From: Gemmatimonas sp. UBA2094
GTDB taxonomy: Bacteria; Gemmatimonadota; Gemmatimonadetes; Gemmatimonadales; Gemmatimonadaceae
Reading direction: 5' to 3'
DNA: 13,769 nucleotides
Assembly (NCBI GenBank): GCA_002331565.1
Contig: DCZC01000196.1
Location: 12,261 to 26,029, forward strand
Shown here: piece by piece, positions 5,963 to 12,501 of the stretch
How the letters are laid out: every line of letters starts with the position of its first letter
Numbering within the stretch: position 1 is the stretch's first letter
Notes under the pieces: model-generated
Database searches by the model: none
The model's input: the letters and a program-made list of their open reading frames with translations, nothing else
Told to the model about the DNA's origin: nothing
Made by a program: the position numbers and the translations under genes

Positions 5963-7636
5963 TCAGCGCACCGGCGGCTTGTATCCCGGCGGCGGACCGT
6001 CGGGATGCATGCGACACACCGGCGGCTGTTCCACCGAGTAGGTGAGATTCACGATGCGCCACGCGGTGTCCACTCGAACGAGCGTGAACTGATCCACCCC
6101 GCAGTGCGACCATTTGCCCTCGGCCCACAGGTCGTACGGCAGCCACACCGACGCGAACGTACCGGCGATACGCACCTCGGGGTCGAATCCGCGCTCGATG
6201 ATGGGGGCGCGGCGCCCCATCGCGCGCTGCGACGCTGCCGTGCGCATGACGAACGCGGGCGCTCCGTCCCGCTCCCGGGCGGCGTACACCTGCGCACTGT
6301 CGGTCATCACGTTCGACAGCGCAACGAGATCGCCGGCATTGATGGCGGCCATGGCCGAGTCGACTACGGCCATCACTTGTGCCTGCGCGGGTGACAGTGT
6401 CCCCGCCGTACCCGCCGGTACGCTGAACACGGCTCCGTGCGGTACCGCCGCGCCGCTCCCGCCGTGCGGCCACGTCGTGCCTTCCAGACGGAGGCCGAGT
6501 TCACCACCGGCCGCCGCACGGAATCGCTCGTCGAACGACAGCCGGCCGGTCCGGGCGTCGAAGTTGGCCATGATCACGCGGGTCTTCATGGCCTGATAGC
6601 CGGTGATCACCACGCGCTGGTGATTGGGCTCCATGCCGATCCAATGCGGCACGTCGTTGGGGCCGAGTGTCACGCGCGACACTTCGCGCGGATGCGCAGG
6701 GTCGGACACGTCGAGACTCACCACGGCGCTCCACGCCGGCACCGTGATGAGATAGTAGCGGCCCGCCACCACCGGCACCGCGCACGAGGTACCCGGTTTG
6801 CGCGGAAACGCATGCACGAGACGCGCCGACGGCCTGTCGCTGGCGATGCTATCGAGCAGGTAGAGACCGCAGTTGAACGTGCTCACGAGTACCGTCTTGC
6901 CGTCGCTCAGGATGCGCGGCTCGGCCGAGCGGTACCCCTCGTCGCCGCGCGGTCCCGGCGGCAGTTCAATCGTGTGCTGCAACGAAAGGTCGGAAAGCCG
7001 CCAGAACTGGAGTGCCCGCGTGGTGTCGCGGTTGTCCATGTCGCTGGTGGTCACCACCACGCGGTCGATCTCCGGCAGAATGGCGGCGGAGTACGGACGC
7101 ACGCGCCGGTCCACCCACGGCTGCCTTGCCGACGACGCACGCACCACCTCACCGCGCGGTGTCATCTCCACGAGGCCACCTGGCGCCATGCCCACGGCAT
7201 CGTGCTGCATCTGGAACGTGGCAAGCACGTTGCCATTGGGCAGTCGCCAGAAACTGTGCGGATGCATGAGCGGGCCCACGTCTTCGAACTGCCTCACGAC
7301 TCGGGGCGCGGTGGGCTGCGTGAGATCGAACACGTACGACTCCCCAGAACCGAAGTCGTTGGCGAACAGCTGACGATCGGCAGCCAGCGCGTGATCGGTG
7401 TGGTGCGTGCGATGCCCGCGGCCCGGTACCGCGCGCGTGGTGATCAGCGCCCCGTAGCGATCGCCCTTGCCCGTATCGCGCACGTCGTACACAGCGAGGA
7501 AGTCGGGACCGGTGCTGTCGGCCGATGAGGCCCACAGATAGAGATAGTCGCTCGGTACGGTCGTCGCCCTGGGCGGCTGCACCGCGACCGCCGTGGTCGC
7601 GAGCGCGACACCAATGACAGTGGCAAGAAGTGGCAT
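5963..7636 (-). CDS. Exported selenium-binding-protein-like beta-propeller fused to an NTF2-like domain
   Basis: A 557-residue protein with a signal peptide (MPLLATVIGVALATTAVAVQ). Residues ~28-405 form repeated beta-rich blades typical of SBP56/LVIVD-type propellers: SYVFDLTQPTAPRVVRQF (100-117), MHPHSFWRLPNGNVLATFQ (124-142), VVSLDVSDPAHPREVSRV (305-322), HWIGMEPNHQRVVITGY (331-347) and WPHGGSGAAVPHGAVFS (389-405). A His cluster (H75, H78, H79, H82) plus H125 and H127 could bind metal. Residues ~415-540 are a separate NTF2/SnoaL-like domain: AVVDSAMAAINAGDLVALSNVM, FDPEVRIAGTFASVWLPYDL and HCGVDQFTLVRVDTAWRIVNLTYSV. The tail is Pro-rich. Function is unknown. The frame is open back to 7813, but that extension overlaps the divergent hydrolase gene. 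The chosen ATG follows a TATCGT box by 7 nt. Confidence 0.75.
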   Translation of the reverse strand: MPLLATVIGVALATTAVAVQPPRATTVPSDYLYLWASSADSTGPDFLAVYDVRDTGKGDRYGALITTRAVPGRGHRTHHTDHALAADRQLFANDFGSGESYVFDLTQPTAPRVVRQFEDVGPLMHPHSFWRLPNGNVLATFQMQHDAVGMAPGGLVEMTPRGEVVRASSARQPWVDRRVRPYSAAILPEIDRVVVTTSDMDNRDTTRALQFWRLSDLSLQHTIELPPGPRGDEGYRSAEPRILSDGKTVLVSTFNCGLYLLDSIASDRPSARLVHAFPRKPGTSCAVPVVAGRYYLITVPAWSAVVSLDVSDPAHPREVSRVTLGPNDVPHWIGMEPNHQRVVITGYQAMKTRVIMANFDARTGRLSFDERFRAAAGGELGLRLEGTTWPHGGSGAAVPHGAVFSVPAGTAGTLSPAQAQVMAVVDSAMAAINAGDLVALSNVMTDSAQVYAARERDGAPAFVMRTAASQRAMGRRAPIIERGFDPEVRIAGTFASVWLPYDLWAEGKWSHCGVDQFTLVRVDTAWRIVNLTYSVEQPPVCRMHPDGPPPGYKPPVR

Positions 7637-7643
7637 GGTCAAC

Positions 7644-7649
7644 ACGATA
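7644..7649 (-). promoter_or_regulatory. Candidate -10 box (TATCGT) of the propeller-NTF2 gene, leaderless type
   Basis: On the minus strand TATCGT lies 7 nt before the ATG at 7636, with no Shine-Dalgarno sequence. It is back-to-back with the box at 7679-7684, 29 bp apart, so the two divergent promoters would share their upstream DNA and could be co-regulated. Confidence 0.45.
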
Positions 7650-7678
7650 CCGCCTTCCGGGGCGATATGCAGCCGTGC

Positions 7679-7684
7679 TAGCGT
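7679..7684 (+). promoter_or_regulatory. Candidate -10 box (TAGCGT, extended TGC) of the hydrolase-phosphoesterase operon
   Basis: TAGCGT preceded by TGC lies 7 nt before the ATG at 7692 and lacks a following Shine-Dalgarno site. Transcription would start at the ATG and cover both this gene and the overlapping phosphoesterase gene. Confidence 0.45.
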
Positions 7685-7691
7685 TGAACAC

Positions 7692-8885
7692 ATGATGCCA
7701 ACCCGCCCAGCATTCCACAGGTCGCGCACCGCGCGCGTTCTCGTTGCCGCAGGAACCATGGTCGCACTGGCCATCGGAGTTCCGGCCGGCGCACAGCCCG
7801 CCTCGTCCACCACCCGGGCCGATCTCGCGTGGCGTTACCTCCTCATGGATGGCGCATACGCGGCGGCCGACTCGACGGGCACATTCTCCGACAGTACGCG
7901 CGCCACACTCAACCGCATCTTCGACCGCTCCACGCTGAGCTTCTTCGGCGGACGGTTTGCCATGACGGCGGCGATGATGGATACGGCGATCACCATGGCC
8001 AGCCCGACGTATCGCTACGAGCGGCGCGCCTTGCCGGTAAACGTGAGCATTGGCGGCAAGCCCGCGCGTGAGGTGCGCGGCGCGCTGCTTTCACGACTGG
8101 CGAAACTCGACAGTGCCGGGCCGTTGGCGCAGGCGATCACGTCGGCGTCGGCGCGCGCGAAGCTGCTCGTCGATACCGTGTCGGCCGAGCGCAGTGCCGA
8201 GTTCCTGGCCGAGCCGTCGGCGCTTTCGAAGGCGGTGACGGCGGAAGTCGCGGCCTTGGAGAAGGGGCGCAATCCGTATGCCGCGCTGGTAGGCGACGTG
8301 TGGCGCACGTATCGCGGGGCGAACGGTGCGTTGGTGCCCATGCGCGTCATCGCGCCCAAGGCGGCACGGTCACGCGCGGTGGGCGTGCTCATCGCGCTGC
8401 ACGGCGCCGGTGGTGACGAGAACATGTTCGCCGATGCCTACGGTCGTGGCGTGGCAGCCCGACTCGCCGGTGAGAACGATCTGCTATTCGTATCACCGGC
8501 CACCACGCCGTTCATGACGAGTGTGGTGCAGTTCGATTCGCTCATGGCGGTGCTGCGTCGCGACTATCGCATCGACACGGCACGGGTGTACGTGATGGGA
8601 CACTCCATGGGGGCCGGCGCAGCTGCCCGGTTGGCCCAGGAGCGCCCACGGGCACTCCGTGCCGTCGCCTGTCTGGCCGGCGGTGCCCCGGTTACTGCGG
8701 CCGGCGCGCCGCCGGTGCTGTTCATCGGCGCGCAGCTCGACCCCGTCATCCCGGCCGCGCGTGTGAAAGCCGCCGCGTCGGGCACACCCACGGGGACGTA
8801 CGAGGAGCGCGCCAACGAGGGACATACGCTGATGGTGCGTGGTGGGGTGTTGCGAGCGGTGCCGTGGATGCTGAGGGCACACTGA
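7692..8885 (+). CDS. Exported alpha/beta hydrolase (esterase/PHB-depolymerase-like)
   Basis: A 397-residue protein, probably periplasmic, expected to cleave an ester; the substrate is unknown. The signal peptide has a basic start (RPAFHRSRTAR), a hydrophobic core and a GVPAGAQPA end near residue 35. Residues ~40-215 are an Ala-rich N-terminal region I do not recognise. The hydrolase domain starts near residue 215. It has HGAGG (237-241) as an oxyanion loop, nucleophile Ser305 in GHSMGA, Asp350 in AQLDPVIP and His378 in NEGHTLMV, a complete triad in the right order. The frame is open from 7593, but that extension would overlap the divergent gene's promoter and hide the signal peptide. A second ATG follows immediately at 7695. 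Its stop overlaps the next start as TGATG, implying translational coupling. Confidence 0.85.
   Translation: MMPTRPAFHRSRTARVLVAAGTMVALAIGVPAGAQPASSTTRADLAWRYLLMDGAYAAADSTGTFSDSTRATLNRIFDRSTLSFFGGRFAMTAAMMDTAITMASPTYRYERRALPVNVSIGGKPAREVRGALLSRLAKLDSAGPLAQAITSASARAKLLVDTVSAERSAEFLAEPSALSKAVTAEVAALEKGRNPYAALVGDVWRTYRGANGALVPMRVIAPKAARSRAVGVLIALHGAGGDENMFADAYGRGVAARLAGENDLLFVSPATTPFMTSVVQFDSLMAVLRRDYRIDTARVYVMGHSMGAGAAARLAQERPRALRAVACLAGGAPVTAAGAPPVLFIGAQLDPVIPAARVKAAASGTPTGTYEERANEGHTLMVRGGVLRAVPWMLRAH
8873..8877 (+). promoter_or_regulatory. Shine-Dalgarno site (GAGGG) of the metallophosphoesterase gene
   Basis: GAGGG lies within the last codons of the hydrolase gene, 7 nt before the ATG at 8885. 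This site, and the TGATG overlap, decide the start over the in-frame GTG at 8864, which would precede the lipoprotein signal. Confidence 0.6.
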
Positions 8886-9904
8886 TGCGCGCGCGTGCCG
8901 TCACCATCCTGACCGCCGCGCTGCTCGCAGCCTGCAGCGCAACACCGCGCGCGCCGTTCCGGCACAGCGTGGCCGGTGCCGCCCTGCCCTGGACGCATAC
9001 GAACTTCGACACCGCGAGCACGCGGTTCACCTTCGCGGTGGTCTCTGACCTCAACGGCGGAGAACGGCCCGGCGTCTTCGAGGTCGCCGCAGCGCAGCTC
9101 GCGCTGCTGCGTCCAGAACTGGTCATGAGCGTGGGCGATCTCATCGACGCGCCCACCGCGGAAGCGGGTGCGCTCACGCGCGAGTGGAACGCATTCGATC
9201 GTCGCGTCGAAACGCTCGAGGCGCCGTTCTTCCGCGTGGGCGGCAACCACGATCTCACCGGCACGGTGCTGCGCGACGTCTGGCGGTCGCGTTACGGCCC
9301 CACGTGGTATTCGTTCGTGTACAAGAACGTGCTGTTCCTCGTGCTCGACACGGAGGATCTCACGCCGGAACGCGCGCAGCAGATCTTCGTGGCCCGCTCA
9401 CGGGCCATTCAGGCCGATCGCAACGGCATCACGAACACGGACACGATGGAGTATTACCGCATGCCTGAGCGGGTCGCCGGCAACATCGGGGAGGAACAGG
9501 CAGCGTACGTGACGCGTGCCCTCGCGCAGCACCCCGATGTGCGCTGGACCTTCCTGTTCTTTCACAAACCGGTGTGGCAGAGCACGAACAGCCCCGGCTT
9601 CCGCGCCATCGAAGCGGCCCTCGCCAGCCGGCCGTACACGGTGTTCAGTGGCCACGTGCATTCGTTTGCCCGCAGCGAGCGGCAAGGGCGCGAGTACTTC
9701 ACGCTCGGCACCACCGGCGGCGGGCAGAACGCGAAGGACCCCATGGCCTTCGATCATCTCACGCTCGTCACCATGACGAACCAGGGGCCGTCCATCGCGC
9801 ATCTGCGGATGGACGGTGTGCTGGCCCCGAACGGCAAGCTGCCACGCGGCGGTGATACCCTGTGCCTGCAGGCGATGAAATGCGAGGCGCTGCGCACGCG
9901 TTGA
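8885..9904 (+). CDS. Metallophosphoesterase lipoprotein
   Basis: A 339-residue calcineurin-like phosphoesterase anchored by a good lipobox (LLAAC, Cys17). It should hydrolyse a phosphate ester in the envelope using two metal ions. Metal motifs in order: SDLNGG (Asp55), GDLID (Asp85), GGNHD (Asn121, His122), FFHKP (His227) and SGHVH (His257, His259). The first motif is normally DxH; here the His position is Asn57. I recall relatives with D-x-T/N followed by GG and RPGVFE at this point, so it may be a subfamily trait. The protein is otherwise complete. It is coupled to the upstream esterase gene by a 1-nt overlap, so the pair likely works on related substrates. Its stop is 6 bp from that of the convergent MetX-like gene. 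Confidence 0.87.
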   Translation: MRARAVTILTAALLAACSATPRAPFRHSVAGAALPWTHTNFDTASTRFTFAVVSDLNGGERPGVFEVAAAQLALLRPELVMSVGDLIDAPTAEAGALTREWNAFDRRVETLEAPFFRVGGNHDLTGTVLRDVWRSRYGPTWYSFVYKNVLFLVLDTEDLTPERAQQIFVARSRAIQADRNGITNTDTMEYYRMPERVAGNIGEEQAAYVTRALAQHPDVRWTFLFFHKPVWQSTNSPGFRAIEAALASRPYTVFSGHVHSFARSERQGREYFTLGTTGGGQNAKDPMAFDHLTLVTMTNQGPSIAHLRMDGVLAPNGKLPRGGDTLCLQAMKCEALRTR

Positions 9905-9910
9905 GGCGAT

Positions 9911-11035
9911 TCAGCGGCTGCCCTCGGCGAGAAACCTCGCGATCGTAGCGTTGAGAAACGCCTTGTCCTGCGGGTTCGCCGCCGCCCCCGCCGGATGTCC
10001 CCACAGCGACGGTATGGGCGTGAGCTGCACGCGCCGGATGAACTGCGCTTCGTAGCGCGCATCGGCTACGGGGAAATACAGGTCGGTCTCCGATGGCATG
10101 TACAACACGGGCATGCCAATCGAGCGCAGCGCCTTCTCCACATCGCCGTCGAAGCCCGGCGTGTCGCCCACGTTGTGCCGCTGCCAGGTGCGCGCCTGCA
10201 GGATGTAGTCGTTCGCGTCGGCGCCGAAGCGCGTGCGGAAGCCGTTCATGACCTGGTCGAAGGTGGTGCCCGCTGGCGTGTTGCTGCGCCACAGCTCCCT
10301 GCGCCACCACTCCTGGGAGTACAACCAGGCGGCCCACACCATGCCGAAAGCCGCAAGCCCGGCCTTTGGGGGCGCCGTGTATTCACCGCCACGAAACGCC
10401 GAATCGGCGGTGAGCGCGGCAATCTGTCCTTCGAGGCGCACAATGCCGTGCCCGTATGTCTTTGCCGTCCCGGCCGTGGCGATCACACGGTCCACGAACG
10501 CAGGATGACTCACCGCCCACTGGAACGCCTGCTGGGCCCCCATCGAGAAACCGATCACCGCCCGCAGGTGCGTCACGCCCAGATCTTTCACCAGCAGGTC
10601 GTGCACGGCCCGCACGTTGTCACGGATGGTGGTGACCGGAAAGCGCGGGCCGTGCCACGGTTCCGGCGTATTGCTTGGCGATGACGAGTTGCCGTTGCCG
10701 AACAGTTCGGTAGCCACCAGAAACAGTTTCGTGGTATCGAGCGCCAGCCCGGGCCCGATGAGCCACTCGTAGCCGTGGTGGTTGGCCATGTAGTGCGACG
10801 GCAGCAGCACCACGTTGTCGCGCGCCGCGTTGAGGTGGCCGTAGGTACCGTACACCACCTTCGCCTTCGGGAGCGTCACCCCGCTTTCGGTTTTGAAATC
10901 GGTGATGACATATTCGCGATGCTCCGCGCGATCGATACGGGCACCGCCGGCTTGGGCAAAAACTGGGGCGGCATTCGCAGCCGATGCGGCAACCAGCGCG
11001 GAACACATCACGCGCCGCATGAGAGAGGTAGTCAT
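9911..11035 (-). CDS. Exported MetX-like alpha/beta hydrolase
   Basis: A 374-residue alpha/beta-fold protein related to homoserine O-acetyltransferase (MetX) but carrying a Sec signal peptide (MTTSLMRRVM, hydrophobic core, PVFAQA ending near residue 29). That rules against a role in methionine synthesis. The triad is intact: Ser164 in IGFSMGAQQAFQWA, Asp318 in SETDLYFP and His347 in WGHPAG. Other MetX-like features are ESGVTLPKAKVVYGTYG (50-66) and the FGNGNSSSPSNTP loop (112-124). Substrate unknown; an esterase or acyltransferase acting in the periplasm is likely. The frame is open to 11191, but the extra 52 residues are basic and non-homologous, and they hide the signal peptide. No Shine-Dalgarno or TANNNT box precedes the start. 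A perfect inverted repeat begins 5 nt upstream. Confidence 0.82.
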   Translation of the reverse strand: MTTSLMRRVMCSALVAASAANAAPVFAQAGGARIDRAEHREYVITDFKTESGVTLPKAKVVYGTYGHLNAARDNVVLLPSHYMANHHGYEWLIGPGLALDTTKLFLVATELFGNGNSSSPSNTPEPWHGPRFPVTTIRDNVRAVHDLLVKDLGVTHLRAVIGFSMGAQQAFQWAVSHPAFVDRVIATAGTAKTYGHGIVRLEGQIAALTADSAFRGGEYTAPPKAGLAAFGMVWAAWLYSQEWWRRELWRSNTPAGTTFDQVMNGFRTRFGADANDYILQARTWQRHNVGDTPGFDGDVEKALRSIGMPVLYMPSETDLYFPVADARYEAQFIRRVQLTPIPSLWGHPAGAAANPQDKAFLNATIARFLAEGSR

Positions 11036-11040
11036 ATCGG

Positions 11041-11070
11041 GTGAACGCGCACGGTTGCCCGAGCGTTCAC
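11041..11070. promoter_or_regulatory. Perfect 8-bp inverted repeat, operator or leader hairpin
   Basis: GTGAACGC (11041-11048) and GCGTTCAC (11063-11070) are exact reverse complements separated by 14 nt. The repeat lies in the 154-bp divergent spacer, 5 nt upstream of the MetX-like start and 119 nt before the amidohydrolase start. It may bind a dimeric regulator, or form a stem in the MetX-like transcript next to its start codon. Confidence 0.45.
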
Positions 11071-11181
11071 GGCCCGCCGCTGCACGTTGCCCGGCGCAGG
11101 ACTCGCGCTCCGCCTTGGCGCAGCGTAATCTCGAAGCACTGCGCCTCGACGCCATGCGCATCGCATCGCTCCCACGCCCGT

Positions 11182-11185
11182 GAGG
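11182..11185 (+). promoter_or_regulatory. Shine-Dalgarno site (GAGG) of the amidohydrolase gene
   Basis: GAGG lies 4 nt before the ATG at 11190 and supports that start. No convincing promoter was found in the preceding spacer. Confidence 0.5.
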
Positions 11186-11189
11186 TCCC

Positions 11190-12497
11190 ATGCCGTTCCG
11201 TCACATCGCCCGTGTCCTGCTCCGCACCGCGATCCTCGCGGCCGCGCCTGCCACCATCGCCGGTGCGCAGGAAACGGCCACGACCGTTATCCGCGCCGCC
11301 CGATTGGTGGTGGGTGACGGTACGGTCATCGAGCAGCCGGTGGTGGTCGTCCGTGGCGATCGCATCGTGGAGGCCGGCCCCGCCAGCCGAGTCACCGCGC
11401 CCCGTGGCGCCAAGGTGATCGACCTCGCGGGCCATACGCTGCTCCCGGGCTTCATCGACACGCACACGCACCTCACGAGCATCGACTCCGATGGTGGCGA
11501 CCTCGCGGCCATCCAGGAAACCGCCGCGCATGCGGGCATCTGGGCCGCGGTGAACGCCCGCAAGACGCTCGATGCGGGCTTCACCGCCGTGCGCGAGGCC
11601 GGCGCCCCGGGCTTCGCCGACGTGGCGGCCAAATCGGCGATCGCCCGCGGCATCATTCCCGGTCCCCGCATCTTTGCCGCCGGCCCTGCCCTCGGCATTC
11701 TCGGCGGTCACGCCGACGTGAACGGCTACAGCCCCGAAGTGCAGCTCCCCGGTACCGGCACGATCGTGAATGGCGTGGACGGCGTGCGACAGACGGTACG
11801 CCATCACGTGAAGTACGGCGCCGACCAGATCAAGATCGTCGCCACCGGCGGTATTCTGTCGCAAGGCGATGCGCCCACCGCCTCGCAGTTCAGCGACGCC
11901 GAGCTGCGCGAGGCCGTGAACGAGGCGGCGCGGCTGGGACGCAAGGTCATGGCGCACGCGCACGGTGGGGCCGGACTCACCGCGGCCGTGGAAGCGGGCG
12001 TGGCCAGCATCGAGCACGGCTCGCTGGTGACCGCCGAACAGGGCGCCCTGATGAAGCAGAAGGGCACGTATCTCGTGCCCACGCTCATCATCCTCGAGGA
12101 AATCGTGAAGGACGGCGCGAAGAAGGGGTATCCGCCGTACGCGGTGGAGAAGGCCAAGGCCATTGCCGCCGAACGGCGCACCCGGTTGCGCGCCGCGTTT
12201 CAGGCGGGCGTGCCGTTCGCCTTCGGCACCGATGCCACCAGCGACATTCACGGGCGCAACGGCGAAGAATTCAGCTACATGGTGGAGATTCTGGGCGCGA
12301 CGCCCATGCAGGCCATCCTGAGTGCCACACGCGACGCGGCGGCGCTCATCGGCATTTCACGCGATGCGGGCAGCGTGACCACGGGCAAGTGGGCCGACAT
12401 CGTGGCGGTGGAAGGGAACCCGCTCGATGACGTGCGCCGCCTCGAAAAGGTGACCTTCGTCATGAAGGGCGGCGTGGTGCACAAGGGCGGGCGCTAG
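11190..12497 (+). CDS. Exported metal-dependent amidohydrolase (prolidase/imidazolonepropionase-like)
   Basis: A 435-residue amidohydrolase-superfamily enzyme with a signal peptide (MPFRHIARVLLRTAIL to TIAGAQ, cleavage near residue 27). Metal and catalytic motifs are complete: HTHLT (His92, His94), Lys215 in DQIKIVATGG (the carbamylated-Lys position of binuclear members), HAHGG (His256/His258), EHGS (His276) and FGTDA (Asp348). The C-terminal sandwich motif GSVTTGKWADIVAVEGNPLDD (395-415, with the Lys-Ala-Asp-Ile core) is typical. Characterised relatives (the Sgx9260 type) cleave C-terminal residues from acylated amino acids or dipeptides such as Xaa-Pro, so a periplasmic dipeptidase or N-acyl-amino-acid hydrolase role is likely. 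It is divergent from the MetX-like gene and tail-to-tail with the phosphatase gene, with 4 bp between stops. Confidence 0.9.
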   Translation: MPFRHIARVLLRTAILAAAPATIAGAQETATTVIRAARLVVGDGTVIEQPVVVVRGDRIVEAGPASRVTAPRGAKVIDLAGHTLLPGFIDTHTHLTSIDSDGGDLAAIQETAAHAGIWAAVNARKTLDAGFTAVREAGAPGFADVAAKSAIARGIIPGPRIFAAGPALGILGGHADVNGYSPEVQLPGTGTIVNGVDGVRQTVRHHVKYGADQIKIVATGGILSQGDAPTASQFSDAELREAVNEAARLGRKVMAHAHGGAGLTAAVEAGVASIEHGSLVTAEQGALMKQKGTYLVPTLIILEEIVKDGAKKGYPPYAVEKAKAIAAERRTRLRAAFQAGVPFAFGTDATSDIHGRNGEEFSYMVEILGATPMQAILSATRDAAALIGISRDAGSVTTGKWADIVAVEGNPLDDVRRLEKVTFVMKGGVVHKGGR

Positions 12498-12501
12498 CAG
12501 G

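Noticed and set aside
6437..7528. A 363-codon plus-strand open frame antisense to the propeller gene
   Set aside because: No hydrophobic core pattern or known motif; mirrors a real coding frame.
7637..7813. N-terminal extension of the propeller-NTF2 gene by 59 codons
   Set aside because: It would overlap the start of the divergent hydrolase and place the signal peptide internally. The ATG at 7636 also has a TATCGT box at the right spacing.
11126..11131. TAATCT as a -10 box for the amidohydrolase gene
   Set aside because: Only 3 of 6 consensus bases, no -35 at 16-18 nt, and the distance to the ATG does not match the other boxes.
11036..11191. N-terminal extension of the MetX-like gene by 52 codons
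   Set aside because: The extension is basic and non-homologous, would bury a clear signal peptide, and would overlap the start of the divergent amidohydrolase gene.
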